Shown here: positions 7,815-15,714 of the stretch, piece after piece
Layout: each line of letters starts with the position of its first letter
How positions within the stretch are numbered: the first letter of the stretch is position 1
Source of the DNA: CAZLPZ01 sp964561535
GTDB taxonomy: Bacteria > Pseudomonadota > Alphaproteobacteria > Micavibrionales > Micavibrionaceae
Assembly: GCA_964561535.1 (NCBI GenBank)
Contig: CAZLPZ010000009.1
Coordinates: forward strand, 1 to 49,086
Direction of reading: 5' to 3'
Length of the DNA stretch: 49,086 bases
The notes under the pieces: generated by a model
What the model saw: the letters and a program-made list of their open reading frames with translations, nothing else
Database searches by the model: none
What the model was told of the DNA's origin: nothing
Made by a program: the position numbers and the translations under genes

Positions 7815-9446
7815 TTAGGTTTTTTTTGTGCCTATTGATCTTTGTTTTCGAAACGCGCCTATTCCTAAAATCAACGCTATGATCGATAAAAGTGGGCGGT
7901 CGCCAAATGTTTCATAAAATGTTTTTGCAGATATTTCGGGTATGTTGATGATGATAGGGGTCTGACCGGATGTGCCATAAGGTAGCGTGGTCAAGATTCT
8001 TCCGTGCGCATCAATTGCCCCTGAAATTCCGGTGATGGCCACGCGTACAACGGGTCGTTCGGTTTCAATGGCGCGTGCGCGCGATTCGGCGAAATGTTGA
8101 TAGGGACCTGGGCTGTTCCCATACCAGGCATCGTTTGTTAGAGCGAATATCCAATGGGCCGCTCCTAACCCTGCGATCACTTCGCCACCAAAAGCGGATT
8201 CATAACAAATTAAAGGCCGAAAAGGGGTGTGTCCCGGAATTGTAACGGTAGATGAGCCTGTGCCTGGTGTCAGGTTTTCAAATCGGGCGACAGGGGCAAG
8301 CGGGATATATTTTTGATACGGGATATATTCGCCAAAGGGAACGAGGTGCCGTTTTTGGTATACATCGATGGCGGCGTGACCGTTTTGATAGGCAATCAGA
8401 CCGTTCCCATAGGAAGGCGCATCATCTGGGCCGGAAATGGTTACCGCCCCTGTTAACAGCGCCGATCCGGTGGGGTATGTCGCCAATAAGTGTTGGATTG
8501 CGTTTTCAATAGGGCGCGCATGGATATAAGATGGTGGCAGAATTGTTTCAGGCCACAGAATTAGGGTTGGTCGATCGAGGAGATTTGGGGGGCGTTCGCT
8601 TAAAGCCAGGTGGCGATAAAAATGATCTGCCGTGAGGTCAGGGTTGAATCGTTCGGATTGTGGAATATTCGCCTGGACCATCACGATTTGTTGTGTTGTG
8701 TTTGTGGGGGCATCGGGCTGGTTTAAACGATAGATGCCAAAATAAAGAATTATTACAATCAAGATTATTGCAGCGATATCGCCGAAAGGGGGGCGGGGGT
8801 GTCTTGTGGTCAAACGATGGGTGATGTATGCCGCAAACCATACCGTTAAAAATGTTAGGCCATAGATGCCGGTGATGGAGAGGGATTGAAAGATCGTCAA
8901 TGTTTCTGACCAATACATGCCGGGAAGGTTCCATGAAAACCCCGTGAATAAATGTCCCCGGGCGTATTCGGCAAGTGTAAAAAGTGCTGCAAAAGTCAGA
9001 GAAGAAAGTCCCGTTGATTGGAATTTTAAAAGCGTGCCAGCATATCCAAAGGTCAGGCCAAGAAACAAGGCGAGGATGGCCGGTAACCCGGCGATCGCCA
9101 ATGGCCATGCCCATGCATAGGGGTTAGTATCAATTAAAAGGGCATTGCCAATCCAAGATAGTCCTATCAAAAAATATCCGAATGCCCAGAGATAGGCGTT
9201 CAGGAACAGGCGGGGGGAGAAGTATTTCCAGATTAGAAAATGATCGAGGCGTGCATCCCCCTCCTTCAGGGGAATGATTATATGATAATACAGCACGCCA
9301 ATTGCTGCGAGGAATATCGGAATATTCCAGGGGGTAAAGTCGAAAACAAAGTTTGTAACGCCGGCGTGGGGCAGGCACAAGGCCGCAAGAATTCCTGTGC
9401 CGAATGATTGGGCATAGGAGGAGAAAATAAAGGGACGCGATATCAT
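7815..9446 (-). CDS. lnt: Apolipoprotein N-acyltransferase
   Basis: Lnt adds the third acyl chain to the N-terminal Cys of lipoproteins in the inner membrane. The 543-residue protein has about six N-terminal membrane helices (to about residue 240) and a periplasmic nitrilase-like domain. The catalytic residues appear as Glu300 (LWPET), Lys365 (YQKRHLVPFGEY) and Cys414 (PLICYES). A last membrane helix is near 518-532. Residues 55-74 (IIPLKEGDARLDHFLIWK region) lie between the first two membrane pairs. They look like an extra segment encoded by a palindromic DNA element. The gene overlaps corC by 4 bp, continuing the ybeY-corC-lnt operon. Confidence 0.95.
   Translation of the reverse strand: MISRPFIFSSYAQSFGTGILAALCLPHAGVTNFVFDFTPWNIPIFLAAIGVLYYHIIIPLKEGDARLDHFLIWKYFSPRLFLNAYLWAFGYFLIGLSWIGNALLIDTNPYAWAWPLAIAGLPAILALFLGLTFGYAGTLLKFQSTGLSSLTFAALFTLAEYARGHLFTGFSWNLPGMYWSETLTIFQSLSITGIYGLTFLTVWFAAYITHRLTTRHPRPPFGDIAAIILIVIILYFGIYRLNQPDAPTNTTQQIVMVQANIPQSERFNPDLTADHFYRHLALSERPPNLLDRPTLILWPETILPPSYIHARPIENAIQHLLATYPTGSALLTGAVTISGPDDAPSYGNGLIAYQNGHAAIDVYQKRHLVPFGEYIPYQKYIPLAPVARFENLTPGTGSSTVTIPGHTPFRPLICYESAFGGEVIAGLGAAHWIFALTNDAWYGNSPGPYQHFAESRARAIETERPVVRVAITGISGAIDAHGRILTTLPYGTSGQTPIIINIPEISAKTFYETFGDRPLLSIIALILGIGAFRKQRSIGTKKT
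9225..9284. repeat. Candidate palindromic element inside lnt
   Basis: The core at 9255-9283 contains CCCCTCC-TTCA-GGGG and aligns, with one indel and about three-quarters identity by eye, to the intergenic hairpin at 10851-10880. It encodes lnt residues 55-74, a loop that seems longer than in typical Lnt. The frame is kept. Assignment as an inserted repeat is tentative. Confidence 0.35.
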
Positions 9447-10321
9447 GATTTCTGGGAGATCGCCTTGATACGAATGCGGTAAATGCGTCGTGAATCACCG
9501 TCGATGATTTCAAATTTTAGATGAGATCCCTCATGTTTAATAATTTCACCACGGGCCGGAACACGTCCCGCGATAGAATAGATGAGCCCGGCAATTGTAT
9601 CGTTATGTGCACGTTCATCGTCAGTAAAACAAGGTCCGAAATGGGTTTCAAATTCAATCAGCCCCAGGCGCGTATCGAGGATATAGGTGCCGTCCGCACG
9701 GCGATTGATGCGGTCGTCGTCACTGACGTCATACTCATCTGAAATTTCACCAAAAATTGTTTCAATGACATCGCCGATTGTGACCAATCCATCAATGCCC
9801 CCATATTCATCAACAACCATGACCATGTGTTTGCGGTTTTCCCGCATTTGCATGATCAAGTCACTGACCGGGAGAGTTGGGGACACAATGGGTACAGAGC
9901 GCACAAGCTCAAGAATGGTGAATTCGCGCCCTTGCGCCAGATGGGCCAAGACGTCCTTGATATGGATGGTCCCGATCACATCGTCGAGCGTGTTGCGATA
10001 GACGGGAAAGCGGCTGTATTGCCGTTCGGCGAGTAACCGGAATAAATCATCACGTGTTAGGTTGACATCGATTGCCACAATATCGGCGCGTGGGATCATC
10101 ACTTCGGATACCGTGAGGTCGCGGATTTTTAAAACATTGGCGAGCATCAGGCGTTCATGAAGTGACAAATCCAGCGTGCCTTCTTCGGGAGTTGCCTGGA
10201 TATATTCTTCGAGGGCATCACGGAGGGAATTATCTGTTTTATAATAGCCGCGTGCGATTCCCTTGAGCCATTTAAGGAAAGGAACAGAATCGCTGGGTTT
10301 TTCGGGGGGGATCATATTCAT
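9443..10321 (-). CDS. corC: CorC/HlyC-family CBS-domain protein
   Basis: This belongs to the soluble CorC type of the transporter-associated CBS family, linked to Mg/Co efflux and to envelope stress in lnt operons. It has 292 residues and no membrane domain. The N-terminal helix leads into RDLTVSEVMIPRADIVAID near residue 72, the first CBS motif. A second CBS motif (HMVMVVDEYGGIDGLVTIGDVIETI) is near 165-190. The CorC_HlyC C-terminal domain starts near 215. It sits 9 bp after ybeY and overlaps lnt by 4 bp, the usual alphaproteobacterial order. Confidence 0.92.
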   Translation of the reverse strand: MNMIPPEKPSDSVPFLKWLKGIARGYYKTDNSLRDALEEYIQATPEEGTLDLSLHERLMLANVLKIRDLTVSEVMIPRADIVAIDVNLTRDDLFRLLAERQYSRFPVYRNTLDDVIGTIHIKDVLAHLAQGREFTILELVRSVPIVSPTLPVSDLIMQMRENRKHMVMVVDEYGGIDGLVTIGDVIETIFGEISDEYDVSDDDRINRRADGTYILDTRLGLIEFETHFGPCFTDDERAHNDTIAGLIYSIAGRVPARGEIIKHEGSHLKFEIIDGDSRRIYRIRIKAISQKS

Positions 10322-10330
10322 GAGCGTATT

Positions 10331-10825
10331 TTAGCGGTAAGGATCGGGAATATTCAAGTCATTCAATATTTCTTTTTCCAATCGTTCCATTGTGCGGGCC
10401 TGGCCCGGGGTGATGTGGTCATAACCACAGACGTGGAGAACGCCGTGGACGACCAGATGCAGGAAATGGTGGTCGAACGTTTTTTTTTCTACCCGTGCTT
10501 CCGCTTCGATTACGCCGTAGGTCAGGATCACATCCCCGAGCATCGCGGGCATTCCCGGGGCCATCGGCATGCCATCTTGGGGGAATGACAGCACATTTGT
10601 GGGGGCGTTTTTTTGGCGGTGTTGTTTATTTAACGTTTTGATACGTGCATCGTTCGTGAGGACAACGGACAGTTCATATAGGGGGTGTTTCAGGCGTTGT
10701 TTATGTTGCGCGAGTAGGGCCGTTTCAACAGCGGCTACGATTTTTTTCTGGAGCCGGGGTAGTTTTTTTTGCCACGCGGAATCTTCAACGAGGACAGCGA
10801 TATCGAGGGAGATGTCTTTGATCAT
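10331..10825 (-). CDS. ybeY: Endoribonuclease YbeY
   Basis: YbeY is a zinc-dependent single-strand RNase acting in 16S rRNA maturation and ribosome quality control. The 164-residue protein carries the metal motif HxxxHxxxxxH at His127, His131 and His137 (HGVLHVCGYDH). The preceding TNVLSFP and LGDVILT motifs, at about residues 76-102, are also family hallmarks. It lies between phoH and corC in the conserved operon, separated from phoH by a small hairpin repeat. Confidence 0.95.
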   Translation of the reverse strand: MIKDISLDIAVLVEDSAWQKKLPRLQKKIVAAVETALLAQHKQRLKHPLYELSVVLTNDARIKTLNKQHRQKNAPTNVLSFPQDGMPMAPGMPAMLGDVILTYGVIEAEARVEKKTFDHHFLHLVVHGVLHVCGYDHITPGQARTMERLEKEILNDLNIPDPYR

Positions 10826-10852
10826 AGTAAGAGTCCAACGTGCCGTTTAGAT

Positions 10853-10872
10853 CTTCCTCTCTTTAGGGGAAG
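10853..10872. repeat. Hairpin repeat between phoH and ybeY
   Basis: CTTCCTC (10853-10859) pairs with GGGGAAG (10866-10872), with one G-T pair, around a six-base loop. The longer segment 10851-10880 resembles the candidate insertion in lnt. It is transcribed in the phoH-ybeY operon. Confidence 0.45.
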
Positions 10873-10876
10873 AATT

Positions 10877-11908
10877 CTATTTCTTATTCTTTTTATCCCG
10901 TTTGTCATACGCATTCACAATGCGGCCGACTAAGGGGTGGCGTACAACATCGGCTTGGGTAAATTGGATGGTCTCGATCCCCGGCACACCGCGCAAAACG
11001 GCCATCGCATCGTTCAGGCCCGATGTGACATTGGGTGGTAAATCGATTTGGGATGGATCACCGGTGACGACCATGCGCGACCCTTCGCCCAAGCGGGTTA
11101 AAAACATTTTCATCTGCATGGCGGTTGTGTTTTGCGCCTCGTCCAAAATCACGAACGCGCGCGCCAATGTGCGACCGCGCATAAAGGCGAGGGGGGCCAC
11201 CTCGACAATTTCGGCGATCATCGCTTTTTCCAATTTATCGCGAAACATCACGTCGGATAACGCGTCATATAATGGACGCAGATACGGATCGACTTTTTCC
11301 TTCATATCACCGGGCAAGAACCCCAATCGTTCGCCGGCCTCAATCGCCGGTCGGCACAAAATAATACGGTCGATTTTATCGGCCTGGAGCATGGCAACAG
11401 CAGCCGCGGCGGCCAGATATGTTTTTCCCGTACCCGCAGGGCCCAACCCGAACACGCAATCATTATGCAGGATCGCCTTGATGTACGCGGCTTGGGTTTC
11501 GGTGCGGGGGTACACGGTGCGTTTGGTGGTTTTTAACGCGAGTTCCGCGTGCGCAAGCGACCGCAGATCATGTCGATCATTATAATTTTTATCGGTTTTC
11601 CCGCCCCGGTTTTGTTGGGTGAGTTTAATCGCATCTTCCACGTCGCCGATCGAAATATCGGATCGGATGTTGAGCATGTCGTACAAGGCCTCGAGGATTT
11701 GTTCGGCGGCCTTGACGTCACCGCTTTGCCCGGAAATCAGAATGTGATTTCCGCGATCGTGGATTTCGACGCCGAATTTTTCTTCGAGTAAATCGAGGTG
11801 TTCGTGCCCAACGCCAAACAGGGCAATGACCTTTTCCTTGTCTTCAAACACCAGATGGGTGTGGGCGAGGGGGGATTTTGGAGATTTGGGGGGCGATTTT
11901 TTGACCAT
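10877..11908 (-). CDS. phoH: PhoH-like ATPase
   Basis: PhoH/PhoL is a cytoplasmic P-loop ATPase linked to RNA metabolism and consistently paired with ybeY. From the ATG at 11908 it has 343 residues: an N-terminal KH-like region (about 20-90), Walker A GPAGTGKT (156-163) and Walker B VILDEAQN near 250. SRMVVTGDPSQIDLP follows near 280. An in-frame ATG at 12010 would add 34 residues, but that stretch is encoded by repeat DNA (11974-12008) and is non-conserved, so I use the MVKKSPPK start. Neither start has a good Shine-Dalgarno. Operon: phoH-ybeY-corC-lnt. Confidence 0.92.
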   Translation of the reverse strand: MVKKSPPKSPKSPLAHTHLVFEDKEKVIALFGVGHEHLDLLEEKFGVEIHDRGNHILISGQSGDVKAAEQILEALYDMLNIRSDISIGDVEDAIKLTQQNRGGKTDKNYNDRHDLRSLAHAELALKTTKRTVYPRTETQAAYIKAILHNDCVFGLGPAGTGKTYLAAAAAVAMLQADKIDRIILCRPAIEAGERLGFLPGDMKEKVDPYLRPLYDALSDVMFRDKLEKAMIAEIVEVAPLAFMRGRTLARAFVILDEAQNTTAMQMKMFLTRLGEGSRMVVTGDPSQIDLPPNVTSGLNDAMAVLRGVPGIETIQFTQADVVRHPLVGRIVNAYDKRDKKNKK

Positions 11909-11973
11909 AGGATAATTGTGACATAGATTTTTTAGGAAGGGTAGGGTGTTTTCAGTAAAGTACAGAAGATGCC

Positions 11974-12008
11974 TCGGGATACCCTCTCCCCATTTTATGG
12001 AGGAGGGC
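11974..12008. repeat. Palindromic repeat upstream of phoH
   Basis: CCCTC (11982-11986) and GAGGG (12003-12007), extended by TCC/GGA, surround CCATTTTAT. The GGGATACC preceding it recurs at the right edge of the repeat inside ruvX (about 23832-23839). It lies in the phoH leader and creates a spurious upstream extension of the phoH reading frame. Confidence 0.45.
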
Positions 12009-12049
12009 ATCTATCTGCGCTTTTTGTTCTTGAAATAGAAACAGGCGGG

Positions 12050-12691
12050 TTATGCTGCTGGTGTAGGTGCCGCATCGGCTTGGTTGCCTAAGGAAGCGTC
12101 TGAACCCGTTTGGTGGTTATTGGGGATATCAGATGAACCGCCCGTGGGCGTTTTTGGGTTCGCCGTCAGATCGTCGTTGCTCAGGCCTAATGCTTGTGCC
12201 AGTGGAGCGTGATACGGCCAGGGGAGGGCCAAACGAAGATTATCCAAGACAGTATCATAAAGTTTAGCTAACGGTTCTGTGATATATGAACTATCTTCGC
12301 AAGTACGTTTAGCTAATTGAGGATCTTTAGCACCGTTTTCGTATGTTAATACAATTGACGAAAGCCTTAGGGAATATGTCCCCTCCACATTATTTAAGTG
12401 TGTGTCAGTTTCGTTAAGGACGTAAGTTGTCTGATAAAATTTTACTGGATCAGAAGGATCGTTAATGTTATCAACGCCCGGCCCGGTAAGTGTGAATGAT
12501 CCCTTATCTACTTTGATCGTTGTCCGTGCTAATATTTCTGGGCCGTTTAACAGGCCTGATGGTTCTCTCTGAATGGTTTCCAAAATCATTCCAAGTTCAG
12601 CCATGTCGGCGAGGAATTTCGGAAACTCTGAATTTCTTTTAGTAGCTGAAAAGACATGCTTGGCTGCGTCTCTCAAATTTGAAAAGGCCAT
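12050..12691 (-). CDS. Hypothetical protein, orphan
   Basis: I do not recognise this 213-residue protein. There is no signal peptide or membrane helix. The first half mixes helix (about 1-45) with strand-rich sequence (about 55-130, with TTIKVDKGSFTLTGPG and GTYSLRLSSIVLTYENG). A Pro-rich link (PWPYHAPLAQAL) follows near 155, and the last roughly 45 residues are a low-complexity Ser/Asn/Thr/Ala tail. It interrupts the normally compact miaB-phoH order and is flanked by AT-rich spacers, so it may be a lineage-specific insertion. The Ala-Phe-Ser start at 12691 follows a GAGAGAATATC upstream, a fair ribosome site. Confidence is for being a real gene. Confidence 0.65.
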   Translation of the reverse strand: MAFSNLRDAAKHVFSATKRNSEFPKFLADMAELGMILETIQREPSGLLNGPEILARTTIKVDKGSFTLTGPGVDNINDPSDPVKFYQTTYVLNETDTHLNNVEGTYSLRLSSIVLTYENGAKDPQLAKRTCEDSSYITEPLAKLYDTVLDNLRLALPWPYHAPLAQALGLSNDDLTANPKTPTGGSSDIPNNHQTGSDASLGNQADAAPTPAA

Positions 12692-12754
12692 GATATTCTC
12701 TCTTTGTTTATAAGTTCAGCGAAATATATGATTAATTATTTTATATGTCAATAA

Positions 12755-14098
12755 TTATCTAAATTCCCCCGCCAACGCCGACCCGGTATACCCGGTAACC
12801 GTCACGGGCACGATTTTCCCCACCAAATCGGCTGTGCCTGCCGTGTGAACGGGTTGGTTATACGCTGTGCGGCCGTGAATTTGGCCTCGGTCTGGGTCAA
12901 ATCGGTCAAATAATACATCCATAGTTTTGTCCAGAAACGCGCTGTTAAATGCCAGGCCCCCCTGAAAGATCGCGTCTTGAAGTTCGAGCAATCTTGTTTG
13001 TGCCACATCATCGCGTACCAACGCTGCCTGCATCGCGGCTGCCGGGGTGCCGGGTCGGGCGGAATATTTGAACGAATAGGCCGATGCATATCCAATATCC
13101 CGGATCAATTGTAACGTGGCTGTGTGGTCTGCATCATCTTCGCCCGGGAACCCCACAATAAAATCGGATGAAAACGCCATATCGGGGCGAAACGTGCGGA
13201 ACCGTTCAATGATATGGCGATATTCGTCTGCCGTGTGTTTGCGGTTCATGGCTTTTAAAATTTTGTCCGACCCGGATTGTACGGGCAGGTGGAGGAACGG
13301 CATCAAGGCAGGAATATCGCGGTGCGCCGTCATTAAAGATTCATCACAATCCCTGGGGTGGGATGTCATGTACCGGATACGTTTCAGGCGGGGCAGGGCG
13401 GCAAGCCCTTCGATTAATTGACCAAGGGTCCAGATTGTGCCATCCGGGCCGTCACCATGATAGGCGTTCACATTTTGGCCCAGTAAAGTGATTTCAATGG
13501 CACCGGTGTCCAGGATGCGTTTGGCTTCATCAATGACGGCTGTCACGGGCCGTGAAAATTCCGCACCGCGCGTATAGGGCACGACACAGAATGTACAAAA
13601 TTTATCGCAACCCTCTTGGATTGATAAAAAAGCGCAGGGTCCTTGTGCGGCTGTTTGATCAACCATGTGGTCGAATTTTGCTTGCACCGGGAAATCGGTA
13701 TTGATCACGCGCGCGCCGCCGTTTAACCCCAGTACCATTTCAGGTAACTGGCCATAGGTTTGCGGGCCAAATACCAAATCGACATAGGGCGCGCGCCGTG
13801 TGATCACATCGCCTTCGGCTTGTGCGACACAGCCCGCAACGCCGATGACCGTTGTTTTACCGTTTTCTTTTCGGGCTTCTTTCATTTCGCGCAGGCGGCC
13901 CAATTCGGAAAAAACTTTTTCTGTGGCTTTGTCCCGAATGTGACAGGTGTTCAGGATCATCATATCCGCGTCATCAGGCGTGTCGACGGATTCGTATCCC
14001 AAAGGGCGTAAGACATCGCCGATCCGGTGGCTGTCATAGACATTCATCTGACAGCCCCAGGTTTTGATGTAGAGTTTTTTGAGTGTATTATTTGACAT
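12755..14098 (-). CDS. miaB: tRNA-2-methylthio-N6-dimethylallyladenosine synthase MiaB
   Basis: MiaB is a radical-SAM methylthiotransferase acting on i6A37 of tRNAs. The protein has 447 residues. The N-terminal UPF0004 domain holds the auxiliary cluster cysteines Cys16 (GCQMNVYDS), Cys52 (NTCHIRDKA) and Cys90 (AGCVAQ). The radical-SAM motif CxxxCxxC is Cys164, Cys168 and Cys171 (CDKFCTFC). A C-terminal TRAM domain covers about 380-447. HIRDKA and VVPYTRG point to MiaB rather than RimO or MtaB. In Alphaproteobacteria it usually precedes phoH directly; here the orphan gene intervenes. Confidence 0.95.
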   Translation of the reverse strand: MSNNTLKKLYIKTWGCQMNVYDSHRIGDVLRPLGYESVDTPDDADMMILNTCHIRDKATEKVFSELGRLREMKEARKENGKTTVIGVAGCVAQAEGDVITRRAPYVDLVFGPQTYGQLPEMVLGLNGGARVINTDFPVQAKFDHMVDQTAAQGPCAFLSIQEGCDKFCTFCVVPYTRGAEFSRPVTAVIDEAKRILDTGAIEITLLGQNVNAYHGDGPDGTIWTLGQLIEGLAALPRLKRIRYMTSHPRDCDESLMTAHRDIPALMPFLHLPVQSGSDKILKAMNRKHTADEYRHIIERFRTFRPDMAFSSDFIVGFPGEDDADHTATLQLIRDIGYASAYSFKYSARPGTPAAAMQAALVRDDVAQTRLLELQDAIFQGGLAFNSAFLDKTMDVLFDRFDPDRGQIHGRTAYNQPVHTAGTADLVGKIVPVTVTGYTGSALAGEFR

Positions 14099-14193
14099 AT
14101 TTATTTTCCCTCAGCTTCGTCCTTTAAACCATGGTTTCGGGCTGGGGGGCAAGCATTTTTATATAGAGGAGAAGTATACAGAGGTAGGTTTTC

Positions 14194-14208
14194 TTAGGCT
14201 TTTCTTAA
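14194..14208. promoter_or_regulatory. CtrA-like box upstream of cheY
   Basis: TTAG-GGCTTTTC-type spacing: TTAG (14194-14197), seven bases, TTAA (14205-14208), seven of eight consensus positions. It is 74 bp before the cheY start, in the miaB/cheY divergent region. Weaker than the perfect box at flhF. Confidence 0.3.
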
Positions 14209-14281
14209 AGATAGATAGTGCAGACTTAAATCGGAGATACCCACGTTGTGGGGGGTCTATTTGTATTAAAGGAGTATTATC

Positions 14282-14668
14282 GTGGCTGTTGACAAAGCAA
14301 TGAACGTTTTGATCGTTGACGATTATAAAACGATGTTAAAAATTATTGGGAATTTGCTACGCCAATTGGGGTTCTCGAATATTGACGAGGCCACTGATGG
14401 CGGAATGGCTTTGGAACTTTTTGGGCAAAAGAATTATGGTTTGGTTGTGTCGGATTGGAATATGGAACCGATGTCGGGACTTGATTTATTGAAACAAGTT
14501 CGCGCTGGCGCCAACAATAACAAGGTTCCTTTTATTATGGTGACCGCCGAAAGTAAAACGGAAAACGTTATTATTGCCAAACAGGCCGGGGTCAGCAATT
14601 ATATCGTTAAACCATTCAATGCCGAAACGTTAAAAACAAAATTGTCCAGTGTTTTGGGCGAGTTTTAA
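14282..14668 (+). CDS. cheY: Chemotaxis response regulator CheY
   Basis: A single-domain receiver of 128 residues that, when phosphorylated, binds the flagellar switch. Acidic pocket Asp13 and Asp14, phospho-acceptor Asp58 (VVSDWNMEPMSG), Thr88 and Lys110 are all present. The W-N-M and EPMSGLDLL context matches true CheY. The start is GTG at 14282, supported by AAGGAG (14269-14274) seven bases upstream; the later ATG has no ribosome site. It is 44 bp upstream of cheZ, so kinase output and its phosphatase are co-expressed. CheA and the other chemotaxis genes are not in the window. Confidence 0.93.
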   Translation: MAVDKAMNVLIVDDYKTMLKIIGNLLRQLGFSNIDEATDGGMALELFGQKNYGLVVSDWNMEPMSGLDLLKQVRAGANNNKVPFIMVTAESKTENVIIAKQAGVSNYIVKPFNAETLKTKLSSVLGEF

Positions 14669-14712
14669 CAGGGGCGAATTCTTATCAAATTTAAGGGGCG
14701 GAGATACATATC

Positions 14713-15297
14713 ATGTCTATCGAACGGGACAAAGTTGTCAAATTGATCAATTCGGTGATCTCCAAGGTCGAACACGAAGAAGACGTGACACGCGAACAGG
14801 TTTATGCGGAACTTAAGGGATTAAAGGGTATTATTGATCAGGCGCGCGCGGAACTTCGGGCGGCTAATGTCGGTGATATCAATGGGATGCATATCCCGAC
14901 GGCGACGGATGAATTGGACGCCATTGTCAAATCGACTGAAGGCGCAACCATGAGTATTTTTTCAGGCTGTGAAGAAATTGAACGGCAATTGCCGGGGTTG
15001 GCTGATCATCATCGTGAAGCGGTTCAGGCCGGGGTCACGCAAATATATGAGGCGTGTTCATTCCAAGATTTAACGGGCCAACGGATTAGTAAAATTGTTA
15101 AATCGTTGCGTGAAATTGAAAATAAGGTGACGGCCATTTTGAACGTTCTTCATGAACGGATGGGCGATGTGGATATTCATACCGTAACGGGGGATACGCG
15201 TTCGGGGGATGCCGCCTTGTTGAATGGTCCGCAATTGCCGGGTCAGGCGATTTCGCAGGCTGATATCGATAAATTATTAGCAGATTTTGATAATTGA
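14713..15297 (+). CDS. cheZ: CheY-phosphate phosphatase CheZ
   Basis: CheZ dephosphorylates CheY-P. The 194-residue helical protein has the active-site motif SFQDLTGQRISKI, with Asp119 and Gln123 matching E. coli Asp143 and Gln147. The C-terminal peptide ISQADIDKLLADFDN matches the CheY-P tether at the end of enterobacterial CheZ. The linker between them (about 155-180) is short. A GGGGCGGAGAT ribosome site precedes the ATG. A hairpin with a T6 tract follows the stop. Confidence 0.92.
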   Translation: MSIERDKVVKLINSVISKVEHEEDVTREQVYAELKGLKGIIDQARAELRAANVGDINGMHIPTATDELDAIVKSTEGATMSIFSGCEEIERQLPGLADHHREAVQAGVTQIYEACSFQDLTGQRISKIVKSLREIENKVTAILNVLHERMGDVDIHTVTGDTRSGDAALLNGPQLPGQAISQADIDKLLADFDN

Positions 15298-15311
15298 CAA
15301 TCTTGTTTAGG

Positions 15312-15334
15312 CTCTAGACCCTATAGAGTTTTTT
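15312..15334 (+). terminator. Intrinsic terminator after cheZ
   Basis: CTCTA (15312-15316) and TAGAG (15324-15328) form a 5-bp stem, extendable by a G-T pair, followed by T6 (15329-15334). It lies 15 bases after the cheZ stop and two bases before the next ATG. The stem is short, so termination may be partial. Confidence 0.5.
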
Positions 15335-15336
15335 AA

Positions 15337-15519
15337 ATGGACGTCATTTTTGAATTCACAACCATCGGGCCATATACCAAAGTAACGGCGATTGATACGG
15401 ATAGTATGATCGAAGTGTCGATTAATGGCCCGGCGTCCGCTGGTGAAATCGTTCTTAAAAGCCAAGCTCTCCGCCGTCTTGAATATGTCATGAAAAAGAA
15501 GGCGACGCAGGGGTGTTAA
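15337..15519 (+). CDS. Small conserved protein (DUF6898-like)
   Basis: A 60-residue protein with the pattern FEFTTIGPYTKVTAID, then EVSINGPASAGEIVL, then a basic helix ALRRLEYVMKKK. It recalls a small alphaproteobacterial family of unknown function (DUF6898), by memory of the EVSI-GP-G motif only. It is predicted cytosolic and strand-rich. No Shine-Dalgarno precedes the ATG; the T tract of the cheZ terminator occupies that place. It may be leaderless or weakly translated read-through from cheY-cheZ. Confidence 0.7.
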   Translation: MDVIFEFTTIGPYTKVTAIDTDSMIEVSINGPASAGEIVLKSQALRRLEYVMKKKATQGC

Positions 15520-15534
15520 ACTATGTTTATAAAA

Positions 15535-15609
<75 letters not shown>

Positions 15610-15652
15610 ACGCGGATCTGAGCGGGTTAAAAATGCCGCGCAGAGTGGGTGT

Positions 15653-15681
15653 AAAAAACCAGAAATAGCGGGGTGTGTCAA
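15653..15681 (-). promoter_or_regulatory. Candidate tRNA-Asn promoter
   Basis: A consensus TTGACA -35 (15681 to 15676 on the minus strand) is followed after 17-18 bases by a T-rich weak -10. The start would be near 15645, about 36 bases before the tRNA. The -35 context TTGACACACC is the same as in the rimP promoter. Confidence 0.4.
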
Positions 15682-15714
15682 GGGTAAAGAAGGGATTTAT
15701 CCCGTGTGCGACCT

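Noticed and set aside
11909..12010. Upstream start of phoH (34 extra residues)
   Set aside because: The extension is encoded by a palindromic repeat, is not PhoH-like, and lacks a ribosome site; the start at 11908 fits the family.
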